The position numbers were made by a program, and so were the translations under genes. The notes beneath the pieces are model-generated. The model ran no database searches. It was not told where the DNA came from and saw only the letters and a list, made by a program, of their open reading frames with translations. From Lachnospiraceae bacterium UBA3772 (lineage in GTDB: Bacteria; Bacillota; Clostridia; Lachnospirales; Lachnospiraceae), in NCBI GenBank assembly GCA_002371025.1, contig DFFQ01000210.1:1-28531 (forward strand): a stretch of DNA of 28,531 nucleotides, in the 5' to 3' direction. Each line of letters opens with the position of its first letter. The stretch's first letter is position 1. Below are positions 6,808-15,620 of the stretch, piece after piece.

Positions 6808-7488
6808 CTAGTTTTCCAGGTCTACATAATATTTATCTTCTTTTTCTGGATCTAAGTAGATTCTTATTGAATCACCAGGGTTGTATCTTCCTGATGGATT
6901 ACTAGAAAGATGCTGGCTCTTATATTTCTTTACGATCCCGCTGGATGGATCTGTATAACTGCAGATAATAACATATGGGTGAGAGCCATTTACCTCTATA
7001 AACATTTCCTGTTCGATGGAATCAACCACGCCGTATATGAGTCTTCCGGTATCTTTAAGCTTCTTTCTTCCGTCACCCTTAAGTCCTGCAATAAGAAGGA
7101 TTGCTCCCACTGTTCCAAAGACTACGCCAAAGATAACTGGTAAGATAATATATAAAACCTCACCTTTTACTCTTACATTACGAGGCTTCTCTGGATTAAC
7201 AAGAAGAGTTATCTCATCCCCTTCATTCATTGAGGATGAAAAATAATTAAGTCTTACATCATTATATTCTTTTCCGTCAAATTCAAATGATACAAAGGCG
7301 CTTCCATGTCTTTCCCCATCTGAGTCTCTGCTATATGAGATGTCAGTGATCACCGCCGTTACTTCCTTTGCTGTTTTATTGAACTTATTTACATTTACGC
7401 AAAGTATAGCAAGCACGATAAAAGATATAGCACCTAGCGCTGTAAAAATACCTCCAATAAGTTTTAATGCTGATGATGGTTTATTCAT
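6808..7488 (-). CDS. DUF3592 membrane protein
   Basis: The 226-aa protein has an N-terminal membrane segment (about 8-30), an extracytoplasmic-type beta-rich region with 'VTAVITDISYSRDSDGERH' and 'GDEITLLVNPEKP', a second membrane segment (about 111-135), and a second copy of the same beta-rich pattern ending 'GDSIRIYLDPEKE'. The duplicated 'G(D)xIxxxxxPE' pattern is characteristic of DUF3592 proteins. Its function is unknown. ATG 7488 has GGTGAT or AAGGAG a short distance upstream. It stands alone between palindromes B and C. Confidence 0.8.
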   Translation of the reverse strand: MNKPSSALKLIGGIFTALGAISFIVLAILCVNVNKFNKTAKEVTAVITDISYSRDSDGERHGSAFVSFEFDGKEYNDVRLNYFSSSMNEGDEITLLVNPEKPRNVRVKGEVLYIILPVIFGVVFGTVGAILLIAGLKGDGRKKLKDTGRLIYGVVDSIEQEMFIEVNGSHPYVIICSYTDPSSGIVKKYKSQHLSSNPSGRYNPGDSIRIYLDPEKEDKYYVDLEN

Positions 7489-7549
7489 ATCACCTATTTC
7501 TCCTTCTCACGTCATAATTTCATTTCAGAATGGATAATCCCTCTATCTA

Positions 7550-7604
7550 GTTAACATAAAAATGGACCACTGCCCCCGGGACCTAGGTCCATTTTTATGT
7601 TAAC
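7550..7604. repeat. Palindromic repeat, copy C, supplying a stop codon
   Basis: A 55-bp member: GTTAACATAAAAATG-GACC at left and GGTCC-ATTTTTATGTTAAC at right, with an internal perfect 12-bp palindrome GGACCTAGGTCC. The last two sense codons (Leu-Thr) and the TAA stop (7595-7597) of the exporter permease gene are read from inside the repeat. Confidence 0.95.
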
Positions 7605-9193
7605 TTGTTGATCGAGTGATAATTTAGAGCTGCAAGGCCGCTATATACGGCTATTATTATAAGTGCTCCGATCTTAGCATTAAGGTAATAGCAAAATGCG
7701 CCGTATCCAGCTACAAGTGCCATTGTAGCAAACATATTAGGCAGAATATATACTGTAACTGCGGCGCTCTGCTTCACAACCTGTATCTCATTATCCCATT
7801 CATAATTCACATGTTTGAGTCCGCATCTTAGTCCATAAATACTAGAAAAAAACACCATGGATGTGATCATCAGTAATCCAAGGATAAATTCTACAAATGT
7901 TACCTTCAACGAGATAAGCCCCGTAATTACAGCAAACAAACCCGGCAGAAGATTCATATATAAGTTAAAAAGGACCTTGCCTTTATATATATCTTTTTTC
8001 TCTATTGGAAGGCTCTGTAAGATCCAGCTGCTCTTTCCTTCAAGCGATGGACTCGGCGCTGTGCTAGGTACCATTCCTACGAAAAAGTATACAATCACAG
8101 GCCATACCAGCTTAAATGGACTTATATCAAATGTCTCTCCTTTAGCCATAAGGTTTATCAATTTCTCAATTCCAATAAATGGAATCACGCAACCCACTAA
8201 AATACTCAAAACAAATCCCATTCCAATATTAACAGCACAGGTAGTGGATCCTGTGATCCTTTTAAATTCATTAAAACAAATGCTGTTAATGATATTTTTC
8301 TTTTTATAATTCGCGGATACATTTACATTTTTACGCTTTTTTCCAGCATTTTCAAGCAGAGAATTTATCTTTCTATAATTTATGCTGATGAGACTAACGC
8401 TGGCAACATAAATTACTAATGATACCCCGATAAGAAGCAGAGCTGCTTTAATATCATGCTTATTTACAGCCTCGCTGAACCATTTATTTGTAAAAAATAA
8501 TTTAGATAAATTATCGATCTCACTCACTGCCTGACCCAACATTTCCTTACTATTATCGCTTTTAAAAACAAACTCCAGGATATTTCCTAGGAAGAATAAA
8601 GGAATAGTAACAAGAAATGTAAGGATTATCTGTATCATTTTTTTATGTTTTACTCTGGCTCCGACATTTGCCACAAGAACTCCCAGCAAAGCCGCAACGA
8701 CTGTAGGAAAAAGCGGGATAAAAAATGTAAGTCCCATCCAGATTAAAATTGTTGTAAGGCTTGGCTTCACTGCGCCGATATAACCCAAAAGTATTGAAAA
8801 TGACATCAATAATTCAAAAGGCAAAAGATCAATATACATAATGAAGAATCGCGCAGAAACAATAGCCTTTACTGAAAATGGTAAAGACATCAGCATATCA
8901 TACTCTTTAAAAGAATAAAGATATCCATTTGCCTTAAATATGGTGAAAATAAGCGCCATGGTGCTGATAGCTGCTGCCACCATGGAAGGAACATTTTCAG
9001 TAAGACCTATCTTTGTAAGGCCGAATCCCATAAATATTCCGCTGAAAAAAAGATATAAAGCCAGAAGAAAATATCCTACTAAAGCTGTCTTTACTGATCT
9101 TATTTTGTTTTTATCCTTCGAATTCTTCAGGACATTTATATTGCTTGAAGAAATATACATTGTCCTGAGAAGCACCAAGCTATTTGTTTTCAT
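7595..9193 (-). CDS. ABC-2 type exporter permease (large, multi-span)
   Basis: The 532-aa integral membrane protein has about twelve hydrophobic segments, e.g. near 35-58, 65-85, 113-137, 150-175, 315-340, 360-375 and 400-430. It is the membrane partner of the ATPase encoded just upstream: the ORFs overlap by 14 bases and the ATG at 9193 has a GGAGG site inside the ATPase gene. Size and topology fit the putative ABC exporter permeases of Firmicutes; the exported substrate is unknown. Its final Leu-Thr-stop codons come from palindromic repeat C, so the natural C-terminus has probably been replaced or trimmed slightly. Confidence 0.85.
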   Translation of the reverse strand: MKTNSLVLLRTMYISSSNINVLKNSKDKNKIRSVKTALVGYFLLALYLFFSGIFMGFGLTKIGLTENVPSMVAAAISTMALIFTIFKANGYLYSFKEYDMLMSLPFSVKAIVSARFFIMYIDLLPFELLMSFSILLGYIGAVKPSLTTILIWMGLTFFIPLFPTVVAALLGVLVANVGARVKHKKMIQIILTFLVTIPLFFLGNILEFVFKSDNSKEMLGQAVSEIDNLSKLFFTNKWFSEAVNKHDIKAALLLIGVSLVIYVASVSLISINYRKINSLLENAGKKRKNVNVSANYKKKNIINSICFNEFKRITGSTTCAVNIGMGFVLSILVGCVIPFIGIEKLINLMAKGETFDISPFKLVWPVIVYFFVGMVPSTAPSPSLEGKSSWILQSLPIEKKDIYKGKVLFNLYMNLLPGLFAVITGLISLKVTFVEFILGLLMITSMVFFSSIYGLRCGLKHVNYEWDNEIQVVKQSAAVTVYILPNMFATMALVAGYGAFCYYLNAKIGALIIIAVYSGLAALNYHSINKLT

Positions 9194-9905
9194 CTAAGGC
9201 CTCCAAAAATACATCTTCAAGGGACTGTCCATCTTTAAGAAGATCTTCAATACTGCCATTTGCAATTATCTTTCCCTTTTTAATTATGGCAATCTTATTG
9301 CATAATTTTTCTGCCACATCTAAAACGTGGGTTGAGAAAAATACCGCACTGCCTTTTTTACACATATCATGCATTATCTCTTTAAGGATAAATGCTGCCT
9401 TTGGATCAAGCCCTACAAATGGCTCGTCCAAAACAAGAAGACGCGGCTCATGAATTAGCGCTGAAATTATCGCCACCTTCTGCTTCATACCATGTGAGTA
9501 TGAGCTGATTGTCTCAGCAAGGGCCTCTGTTATTTCAAAACGTGCGGCATAATCCTCTATCCTTTTCTTTCTATCTTCCTCGCTTACATTAAATGCATCT
9601 GCGATAAAATTAAGATACTGCAGACCTGTAAGATTCTCATAAAGATCCGGATTATCAGGAATATAAGCTGTTACTCTTTTACATAGAAGGGCCTCTTTCT
9701 TAACGTCATGGCCATCAATTTTTATTTCTCCTTCGTCGTAATCAAGAACTCCAACAACAGCACGAATTGTGGTACTCTTTCCGGCGCCGTTATGGCCTAT
9801 AAATCCAAAGATATCTCCGCTTTCAACTGAAAGGCTCACATTATCACATGCTGTATTTTCTTTATTATATTTTTTTGTAAAACCATTAATTTCTAATATA
9901 CTCAT
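9180..9905 (-). CDS. ABC exporter ATP-binding protein
   Basis: The 241-aa nucleotide-binding subunit has Walker A GHNGAGKST (37-45), an ABC signature YSHGMKQKV in place of LSGGQ, Walker B LLVLDEPFVGLD and a switch His in FFSTHVLD. The Gly-Met variant of the signature is common in drug, bacteriocin and ABC-2 exporter ATPases. It overlaps the permease gene by 14 bases, so the pair should assemble as one exporter. ATG 9905 has GGAGAT 8 bases upstream. The substrate is not predictable. Confidence 0.93.
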   Translation of the reverse strand: MSILEINGFTKKYNKENTACDNVSLSVESGDIFGFIGHNGAGKSTTIRAVVGVLDYDEGEIKIDGHDVKKEALLCKRVTAYIPDNPDLYENLTGLQYLNFIADAFNVSEEDRKKRIEDYAARFEITEALAETISSYSHGMKQKVAIISALIHEPRLLVLDEPFVGLDPKAAFILKEIMHDMCKKGSAVFFSTHVLDVAEKLCNKIAIIKKGKIIANGSIEDLLKDGQSLEDVFLEALDENK

Positions 9906-9958
9906 AACCCGTTATCTCCAATATCTATATTATTTACTTTACTGTCCCTCACCACCTG

Positions 9959-10013
9959 GTTAACATAAAAATGAGCCACTGCCCCCGGGACCTAGGTCCA
10001 TTTTTATGTTAAC
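9959..10013. repeat. Palindromic repeat, copy D, supplying a stop codon
   Basis: A 55-bp member with mixed arms (left ATGAGCCACTG, right CCTAGGTCCAT), so the inner stem is imperfect while the outer GTTAACATAAAAATG arms pair exactly. The TAA stop of the histidine kinase gene (10009-10011) is read from its GTTAAC end as AGT TAA. Confidence 0.95.
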
Positions 10014-10887
10014 TAAATTGGCTGAGGTCCACTTTTATTGTCAACCTGTTGTGGGTGTAGTCAGCTGTGATGCTGCCGCCCATTCTTTCCACAAGTGTTC
10101 TTGCTATTGAAAGCCCAAGTCCAGTGGAATTTCTGGCGGATTCTACTGTATAGAATCTATCGAAAAGCTGCTCCACCTGAACCTGGGTAAGACCTTTAGC
10201 TTCATTTGAAAATGTTATCTCCCCCTTCGAAGAAAGAACGATCTCCAAATCTCCATCACTATATTTAACTGCATTATTTAATAAATTTGAAAAAATCCTG
10301 GCCAGATCAGTCTTGCTGCCTTTTCTTATAATACTTACATCCGTAATATCAATTTTCGGCGTAATATTATTCTGACTAAGCACCGGATAAAAACTGCTGA
10401 TACTTTCCTGCAGGATCTGGTTAACGTATACATCCTCTTTCGCAGTTTCATTTTCCTCGGAAACGATAACCGAATAGCGGAACAATTCTTCCGTAAGCAG
10501 CTTCATTGCTTCAGTTCGGTCCTCAATGGATGCAATATATTCCCTTATCTCAGCAATATCCTCAGTCTTTTTTATCATATAGAGATTTCCGGCAATGGCA
10601 GTAAGTGGCGTGCGAAGATCATGGGAAATATTTGTAACTGCGTTTTTAAGTTCAGTATTTCCCTGATAATATTGCAAATGTTCCTTCCTAAGAACAGTGA
10701 GCTGCTTGTTTATACTATCCGCAAGAAACCTCATATCCTTATCCCTCGAAGGAATATCTATCAGGGTATTGGTATCGGTCTTAAGCCTGTCAGCAAAATC
10801 ATCCGCTAAAACTCTAGCCGTTTTTTTAAGTGTTATGATCTTAAAAATTGCCGCTATCAGCAAAATGATCAGTAGACCGTAAACCAT
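10009..10887 (-). CDS. Sensor histidine kinase
   Basis: The 292-aa kinase has a single N-terminal membrane segment (about 2-20) and no extracellular sensor loop. It has an H-box NISHDLRTPLTAI with phospho-acceptor H89, an N-box NLLNNAVKYS (about 198-207) and a G-box STGLGLSIA. The small intramembrane-sensing form, next to an ABC transporter, is typical of kinases that respond to cell-envelope stress or antimicrobial peptides through the transporter. ATG 10887 has AAGGGAGG upstream. It is the last gene of the operon regulator-ATPase-permease-kinase. Its stop lies inside palindromic repeat D. Confidence 0.92.
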   Translation of the reverse strand: MVYGLLIILLIAAIFKIITLKKTARVLADDFADRLKTDTNTLIDIPSRDKDMRFLADSINKQLTVLRKEHLQYYQGNTELKNAVTNISHDLRTPLTAIAGNLYMIKKTEDIAEIREYIASIEDRTEAMKLLTEELFRYSVIVSEENETAKEDVYVNQILQESISSFYPVLSQNNITPKIDITDVSIIRKGSKTDLARIFSNLLNNAVKYSDGDLEIVLSSKGEITFSNEAKGLTQVQVEQLFDRFYTVESARNSTGLGLSIARTLVERMGGSITADYTHNRLTIKVDLSQFS

Positions 10888-10917
10888 AAAATTCCTCCCT
10901 TAGTAAAACTCTATACA

Positions 10918-10971
10918 GCTGATTCTCTCTAAATATTAATATCAACCTGCTGATTCTCTCTAAATTTAATT
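10918..10971. repeat. Direct repeat echoing the permease stop region
   Basis: GCTGATTCTCTCTAAAT occurs exactly at 10918-10934 and 10949-10965 (period 31). Each is followed by a near-identical TTAAT segment, which in the right copy contains the TAA stop of the permease gene (10966-10968). Confidence 0.8.
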
Positions 10972-11739
10972 AAAATCTGTCTTTCTAAAATAAAGGTCAG
11001 CTATTATAAATACTACTGCAATTTCAAGGATTGTAGCTCCTGCGGCAGGTAAGAATTCAAATGACATTCTCTCAAGAGACTCAGCGACCTCAAGTCCATT
11101 TGCGCCTCCCATAAGTGGATTTCCCGGGATATTAAAATACTGAAAATTTAAACATACCACTGAAGGGAAGAAATAAAGGACTGCCTTAGGAATATCCTCT
11201 AAAGTCATTGCTCCAACTCCCATAAGCAGTAATATCTGATTTCCAAGATATATAGCAATGAAGCTCTTTACCCCTTTAAATATGACTGAGAAGAGCTGGG
11301 TTATCGTTGTAGAAAGTATTATCTGCAAGCTTGAAAGAACAATTCCTATATAAATCTTATTCCAGCATACATCTCCGGGTGCATCAAGGATTTTCGCCAT
11401 AACAAGATTTCCTAATGTAAAAACAAGAAAAAGTCCCACTGCAAATACATTTGTAACAAGCCAGTCTGCAATGAAAATGTTACCTCTCTTATGTCCTACA
11501 GCCAGCTGATTTCTGATAGTACCATTTGTAAAAAGCGGATAATTAAACACCCCTGTTACGATTCCTATATAAACCGGGAAAAGAAGGGTTGCCATGAAAA
11601 ATGGCATCTCATAGACCATCATCTTATCCCTCATAAATAAGGCGATAAAAATGCCACCTGCCAGCATAAGTGCTGCTAAAACCTGAAAAATCTTCCATTT
11701 TGCAAGGCGAACAAAATAAGCATCTAATAAATTAATCAT
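10966..11739 (-). CDS. ABC-2 type permease (BcrB/lantibiotic-immunity-like)
   Basis: The 257-aa membrane protein has six hydrophobic segments (roughly 17-35, 42-63, 98-122, 132-155, 165-190 and 230-250). The layout resembles permeases that pair with BcrA-type ATPases for bacitracin or lantibiotic export and immunity. I chose the ATG at 11739, 9 bases inside a possible GTG start, because the AGGAGG at 11748-11753 has ideal spacing to the ATG and overlaps the GTG itself. It overlaps the end of the ATPase gene by 8 bases. The specificity claim is inference from context only. Confidence 0.82.
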   Translation of the reverse strand: MINLLDAYFVRLAKWKIFQVLAALMLAGGIFIALFMRDKMMVYEMPFFMATLLFPVYIGIVTGVFNYPLFTNGTIRNQLAVGHKRGNIFIADWLVTNVFAVGLFLVFTLGNLVMAKILDAPGDVCWNKIYIGIVLSSLQIILSTTITQLFSVIFKGVKSFIAIYLGNQILLLMGVGAMTLEDIPKAVLYFFPSVVCLNFQYFNIPGNPLMGGANGLEVAESLERMSFEFLPAAGATILEIAVVFIIADLYFRKTDFN

Positions 11740-12646
11740 TTTCAGCACCTCCTATCAGGGAAATGTAATAGCTTTCAAGACTTTCATCATGTTCATTTAC
11801 AGAAAGCACTTCGCAATTTTCTTTAGCAAGTGCCAGGGTAAGTTCTGTGATACTAGGCTTTGAAAAAATGTCGCAAAGAGAAGAATCTATAACTTTATAT
11901 TCAAGATTCATTTTATCCAGAACTCTTGTAAGGATTTTTGTGTCTGTTACTGATAATCTTACACATTTTCTGCAGGCATTTTCCAGCTCCTCAGAGCTCA
12001 TTTCCTTTACAATGCGGCCTTTATCTATAAATCCGTAATGGGTAGCCAGTTTTGAAAGTTCATCCAATATATGTGATGAGATAAGCACCGTGATTTTTTT
12101 TTCGCGGTTCAGTTTTAAGATAAGCTCTCTTATCTCAACGATTCCCTGTGGGTCAAGTCCATTTATAGGCTCATCCAGAACCAGAAAATCCGGATTTCCA
12201 CATAGTGCGATTGCAACGCCTAAGCGCTGTCTCATGCCTAAAGAAAAATTTCTTACCTTCTTCTTCCCGGTATTTCCAAGACCTACAAGATCAAGGGTTT
12301 CTTCGATCCCGTCAAAACTTGGAAGTCCTAAGATGCGGTACTGCATTTTAAGGTTATCCTCTGCTGTCATATCAAGGTAAAGCGCCGGTGTTTCGATTAC
12401 AGCCCCCATTCTTCTCCTTGACTTATTTATATTTTTTTCTTTACTACTAATTCCATACAGCGAAAACTCTCCGGATGTTGGATCCTGCAGTCCTGTTATA
12501 ATTCTGATAAGAGTAGTCTTACCAGCTCCATTTTTCCCAACAAAACCGTAAATGGCTCCCTTAGGCACATTCATTGTGAGGCCGTTTAAAGCCTGGAATT
12601 TACGGTATGATTTATGAATATCATTTGTATTAAGAACGTATTCCAT
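11732..12646 (-). CDS. ABC transporter ATP-binding protein (BcrA-like)
   Basis: The 304-aa ATPase has Walker A GKNGAGKTT (37-45), signature FSLGMRQRLGVA, Walker B FLVLDEPINGLD and a switch His in ISSHILDEL. An extra C-terminal region of about 80 residues beyond the core domain is usual in BcrA-type ATPases for peptide antibiotic export. The permease gene follows with an 8-base overlap, and a response regulator precedes and a histidine kinase follows on the same strand. This arrangement suggests self-protection against a membrane-active compound. No biosynthetic gene for such a compound is visible. Confidence 0.92.
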   Translation of the reverse strand: MEYVLNTNDIHKSYRKFQALNGLTMNVPKGAIYGFVGKNGAGKTTLIRIITGLQDPTSGEFSLYGISSKEKNINKSRRRMGAVIETPALYLDMTAEDNLKMQYRILGLPSFDGIEETLDLVGLGNTGKKKVRNFSLGMRQRLGVAIALCGNPDFLVLDEPINGLDPQGIVEIRELILKLNREKKITVLISSHILDELSKLATHYGFIDKGRIVKEMSSEELENACRKCVRLSVTDTKILTRVLDKMNLEYKVIDSSLCDIFSKPSITELTLALAKENCEVLSVNEHDESLESYYISLIGGAEND

Positions 12647-12687
12647 TTGAATTATCTCCTTTCCTTTCTGAAAATAGAATAGGACAT

Positions 12688-12739
12688 ATTAGTTAAGAAA
12701 ATGGTTAAGGAAAAAGTAAAGATTTAGTTAAGATTTTGG
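12688..12739. repeat. Weak direct repeat around the response-regulator stop
   Basis: TTAGTTAAGA occurs at 12689-12698 and 12724-12733 (period 35), with partial similarity extending to a TGG or TTGG end. The right copy contains the TAA stop of the response-regulator gene (12728-12730). It is shorter and less convincing than the other stop-codon repeats and could be chance in AT-rich sequence. Confidence 0.4.
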
Positions 12740-13414
12740 GGTATTGGTGCGTATAATAGTCAGCATAAATCCAATGCCCCAGATTGAAGAAATGTAATCT
12801 TTACCTGTAATATTTTTTATTTTTTTCCTTAGATTATAAACATGGATCTTTAAAGAATCTTCGGTGCAATCCGGTGTATCCTGGCTGATCCTGTCAAGGA
12901 TCGTTAGCTTTGCCACAACCTGCTCTGGATTTGATATAAGAATCTTTAAAATGGCAAACTCCGTACGTGTAAGCTTTTGCTCCTGCCCATTTGCAGTAAT
13001 TATATGTTTATCTATGTCCAGGGATATCTCCTTATAAGTAAGAGATTTTTTCTCAAGAGACTGCTCATTTATCCTAAGCTGGACTTTAATTCTAGCCAGC
13101 AATTCATTCATATCAAATGGCTTTGTAACATAGTCCGCAGCCCCGCCAAGTAAGAGATCCACCTTATTTGTAACGTCAGCTTTGGCACTTACAACAATGA
13201 CAGGAACATTTTTAATCTGTGGTAATAATTCTTCCCCAGAAAGCCCCGGCAGCATCAGATCAAGAAGGATCAGATCAGGCTTTTCATTTTTTAACACCAT
13301 CATGGCTTCCGTCCCTGAAAATGCCTGCAAAACTGTATATCCCTCGGCCTTTAATGCTTTTGATACTATGCTGTTTATATGTGGATCATCATCTATGATT
13401 AAAATATTAGACAT
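12728..13414 (-). CDS. OmpR/PhoB-type response regulator
   Basis: The 228-aa transcription factor has a receiver domain (about 1-112) with the acidic pocket IDDD (7-10), phospho-acceptor D52 in LILLDLMLP and the conserved Lys in YVTKPFD. A winged-helix DNA-binding domain follows (about 130-224), with 'LTRTEFAILKIL' and 'VYNLRKKIKN', ending 'GIGFML'. It should be phosphorylated by the kinase at 10009-10887 and control the transporter genes between them. It is the first gene of the operon and has its own promoter at 13454-13482. Confidence 0.94.
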   Translation of the reverse strand: MSNILIIDDDPHINSIVSKALKAEGYTVLQAFSGTEAMMVLKNEKPDLILLDLMLPGLSGEELLPQIKNVPVIVVSAKADVTNKVDLLLGGAADYVTKPFDMNELLARIKVQLRINEQSLEKKSLTYKEISLDIDKHIITANGQEQKLTRTEFAILKILISNPEQVVAKLTILDRISQDTPDCTEDSLKIHVYNLRKKIKNITGKDYISSIWGIGFMLTIIRTNTPKS

Positions 13415-13453
13415 TTTTTAACCTTCCCAAATCTTTGCTTATTTATGACTAAA

Positions 13454-13482
13454 ATTATAGCTTTTCTTCCTTAATTATGCAA
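13454..13482 (-). promoter_or_regulatory. Promoter of the two-component/ABC operon
   Basis: On the minus strand TTGCAT (13477-13482), a 17-base spacer and an exact TATAAT (13454-13459) lie about 45 bases before the response-regulator ATG. It begins 14 bases from palindromic repeat E, which ends the preceding gene. Confidence 0.7.
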
Positions 13483-13495
13483 TAAAGCAGACCTG

Positions 13496-13550
13496 GTTAA
13501 CATAAAAGTGGACCATAGCCCCCGGGACTATGGTCCACTTTTATGTTAAC
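13496..13550. repeat. Palindromic repeat, copy E
   Basis: A perfect 23-bp inverted repeat (GTTAACATAAAAGTG then GACCATAG) surrounds CCCCCGGGA. The A-to-G change in the left arm is matched by T-to-C in the right. It lies 6 bases beyond the stop of the AraC-type regulator gene and just upstream of the next operon's promoter, where a terminator would be expected. Confidence 0.95.
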
Positions 13551-13556
13551 TTATTT

Positions 13557-14387
13557 TTAGTTTTTCTTCAATGGAACCCAGATATATACCTTTGAATCCG
13601 TTGAACCTTCCTCTGGTGGAAGATATACCTCAATGTCATACTCTCCCGCTAAAGAATATTCCTTTAGTGCAGGTAACCACTCTGACCAGATTTTGGTATT
13701 AGTATCCTGCAGAGTTCTTAAAGTACATGGGAACTGTGCCCAATAACTTCCTGGGATCACTCTTGTTTCACAGCCTTCTGGAATGTCTTCCCATGGCATG
13801 TAAAGATCAGCGATCCAATAATCGAAGTTCTTTCCAACCATATCAATACAAACACCAAATGTTCCCATTATAGGTCTTTTCTCTCCCTGAGACATCCATT
13901 CATTCCAAAACTTTGGTATTTCCTGATAACTGGTATCTGAATTAAAAGTTCTTTTAATTCCAACAATAGTAAATGGTGCCTTTTCAACAATTCGATAATC
14001 TAACATAGATCCACCCTCCATAGTGATTTTAATATGTAGCGGAGCAAAAGATCTTAAGGATGTACCTTCCTCCTTCGCTTTAGAAGGGGTAACGCCATGA
14101 AACTTTTGAAATGCCTTTGCAAAACTGTCCGGAGAATCATAGCCATATTTAACAGCTATGTCTATCACCTTAACCTCAGACTTTATAAGCTCCTGGGCTG
14201 CAAGTGTCATTTTGCGCGCTCTGATATAATCACCTACAGTCATTCCACATAAAGCTCCAAAGATTCTTTGATAATAAAATGGCGATAATGCTGCCTTATC
14301 CGCAATGTCTTTGATATCAAGATCATTTGTAAGATTTTGTTCTATAAAATCTATTGAATCCTGAAATCCTTCAATCCAGCCTTGCAT
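13557..14387 (-). CDS. AraC-family regulator with effector-binding domain
   Basis: The 276-aa protein has an N-terminal pair of helix-turn-helix motifs (about 8-105), including 'LDIKDIADKAALSPFYYQRIF' and 'VIDIAVKYGYDSPDSFAKAFQ'. A GyrI-like/AraC effector-binding domain follows (about 130-275, beginning YRIVEKAPFTIVGI) that typically binds a small molecule or drug. I chose ATG 14387 over an ATG 54 bases upstream because AAAGGAG sits at the right distance from it. It is not in an operon with its neighbours. Targets are unknown; the adjacent dehydrogenase and transporter operon are candidates only by position. Confidence 0.9.
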   Translation of the reverse strand: MQGWIEGFQDSIDFIEQNLTNDLDIKDIADKAALSPFYYQRIFGALCGMTVGDYIRARKMTLAAQELIKSEVKVIDIAVKYGYDSPDSFAKAFQKFHGVTPSKAKEEGTSLRSFAPLHIKITMEGGSMLDYRIVEKAPFTIVGIKRTFNSDTSYQEIPKFWNEWMSQGEKRPIMGTFGVCIDMVGKNFDYWIADLYMPWEDIPEGCETRVIPGSYWAQFPCTLRTLQDTNTKIWSEWLPALKEYSLAGEYDIEVYLPPEEGSTDSKVYIWVPLKKN

Positions 14388-14546
14388 TCTGCTACTCCTT
14401 TTTTGTTTCCTTAATCCTTCAGTAAGTCTTTTGTCATTCACTGTACTGTTAGTATATCAATAATAATAATCTGCACCCGACATTATGTGCTCTGATAATC
14501 CGCCCTTGAATGGATTCGCTCCAAAACCAGCGCCACTCACATCCAG

Positions 14547-14601
14547 GTTAACATAAAAATGGACCATAGCCCCCGGGACCTAGGTCCACTTTTATGTTAA
14601 C
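14547..14601. repeat. Palindromic repeat, copy F
   Basis: A 55-bp member with outer arms GTTAACATAAAA...TTTTATGTTAAC and a mixed centre (left GGACCATAG, right CCTAGGTCC). Its last base doubles as the final G of the TAG stop (14601-14603) of the dehydrogenase gene. The sequence from 14442 to 14546 shows no gene. Confidence 0.95.
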
Positions 14602-15575
14602 TAGTAGCCTCGTTCTCTGCTTATCATGTTTTTTAAAGGCTTTCCTTCCACGTAATTAACCAGATTCTCGCAAAACATATCTACATTTGTATCTATAGTA
14701 TAATCCGTTGTCATATTGCCTGCCACATGAGGCGTGATAAGTAGATTCTTAGTATGCCACAAAGGGCTTTCCTCAGGGAGTGGCTCCTGTCTGAAAACAT
14801 CAAGAGCGGCTCCTGCAAGCCTACCTTCATTAAGCGCGTCTATAAGTGCTTCTTCATCTATGGCCGACCCTCTTCCAACATTTACAATATAAGCATCATT
14901 TGGAAGAAGATTAATTCTTTCTTTTGATAAAATTCCTTTAGTTTCAGGCGTTTCAGGAAGGCTCATTACTAAAAGATCAGTCTCAGGAAGCACCTCATCA
15001 AGCCCATCAACTTTTAGCATCCTGTCAAATGACTCTTCCTCTGAAATGCCACTTCTAGATATTCCTACTATATTTTCCGGCTCAAAGGCTTTTATCCTTC
15101 TGGCGAAACATTTTCCGATATCACCTGTTCCAAGAACCGTGATCCTGCTGTCTTTAATATTTCTTTGTAACACCGGGTGGCCCCATTTTCCCTGCAAGGA
15201 ATCCGCCAGAAATAAATCCAGCTTTCTCATCATCATAATAGAAACCGCCACGATATGTTCAGCTATAGTTACTCCATAAGAACCTGAGGAATTAGTGATA
15301 AGCACATTTTCATTTTTAAACATGCCAGGCTTCAGCATAAAATCAACACCTGCAGAGGTAACTGCGACCCATTTAAGATTATCACTGTTTCTGATTTCTT
15401 CTGCTTGAGTCAGATTAAAACCATAACCATAAACTATGTCAGCATCCAAAAATCCAGAAGGAACTTTTTTTGCATCGTTGGTAAAACCAATCTCTATTCC
15501 CAGCTTGCCAGCTAAATCTGCGATTTTTACTTTATGCCTTTCATTTAAAACTTCATCACATACTAATAGTTTCAT
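14601..15575 (-). CDS. D-2-hydroxyacid dehydrogenase (NAD-dependent)
   Basis: The 324-aa cytosolic enzyme is of the D-isomer 2-hydroxyacid dehydrogenase family, which reduces 2-keto acids to D-2-hydroxy acids or the reverse. Visible are the dinucleotide motif GTGDIG (149-154), the substrate-binding Arg in NVGRGS (R235), the Glu in FRQEPLP (E264) and the catalytic His in TPHVAGN (H283). The NADP- or NAD-specifying region follows as GISRSG. The substrate (glyoxylate, hydroxypyruvate, phosphoglycerate-like or other) cannot be decided, and there is no ACT domain, so it is not the full-length serine-pathway enzyme. The gene stands alone between palindromes F and G. Confidence 0.92.
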   Translation of the reverse strand: MKLLVCDEVLNERHKVKIADLAGKLGIEIGFTNDAKKVPSGFLDADIVYGYGFNLTQAEEIRNSDNLKWVAVTSAGVDFMLKPGMFKNENVLITNSSGSYGVTIAEHIVAVSIMMMRKLDLFLADSLQGKWGHPVLQRNIKDSRITVLGTGDIGKCFARRIKAFEPENIVGISRSGISEEESFDRMLKVDGLDEVLPETDLLVMSLPETPETKGILSKERINLLPNDAYIVNVGRGSAIDEEALIDALNEGRLAGAALDVFRQEPLPEESPLWHTKNLLITPHVAGNMTTDYTIDTNVDMFCENLVNYVEGKPLKNMISRERGY

Positions 15576-15620
15576 TTCTTATTTATCTTTCCTTGATTCC
15601 ATAAACATATTTCAAATAAT

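Noticed and set aside
7857..8309. A plus-strand 150-codon frame inside the exporter permease gene
   Set aside because: It is the mirror frame of a hydrophobic membrane gene, has no ribosome site and no recognisable domain; other long plus-strand frames opposite minus-strand genes were dropped for the same reason.
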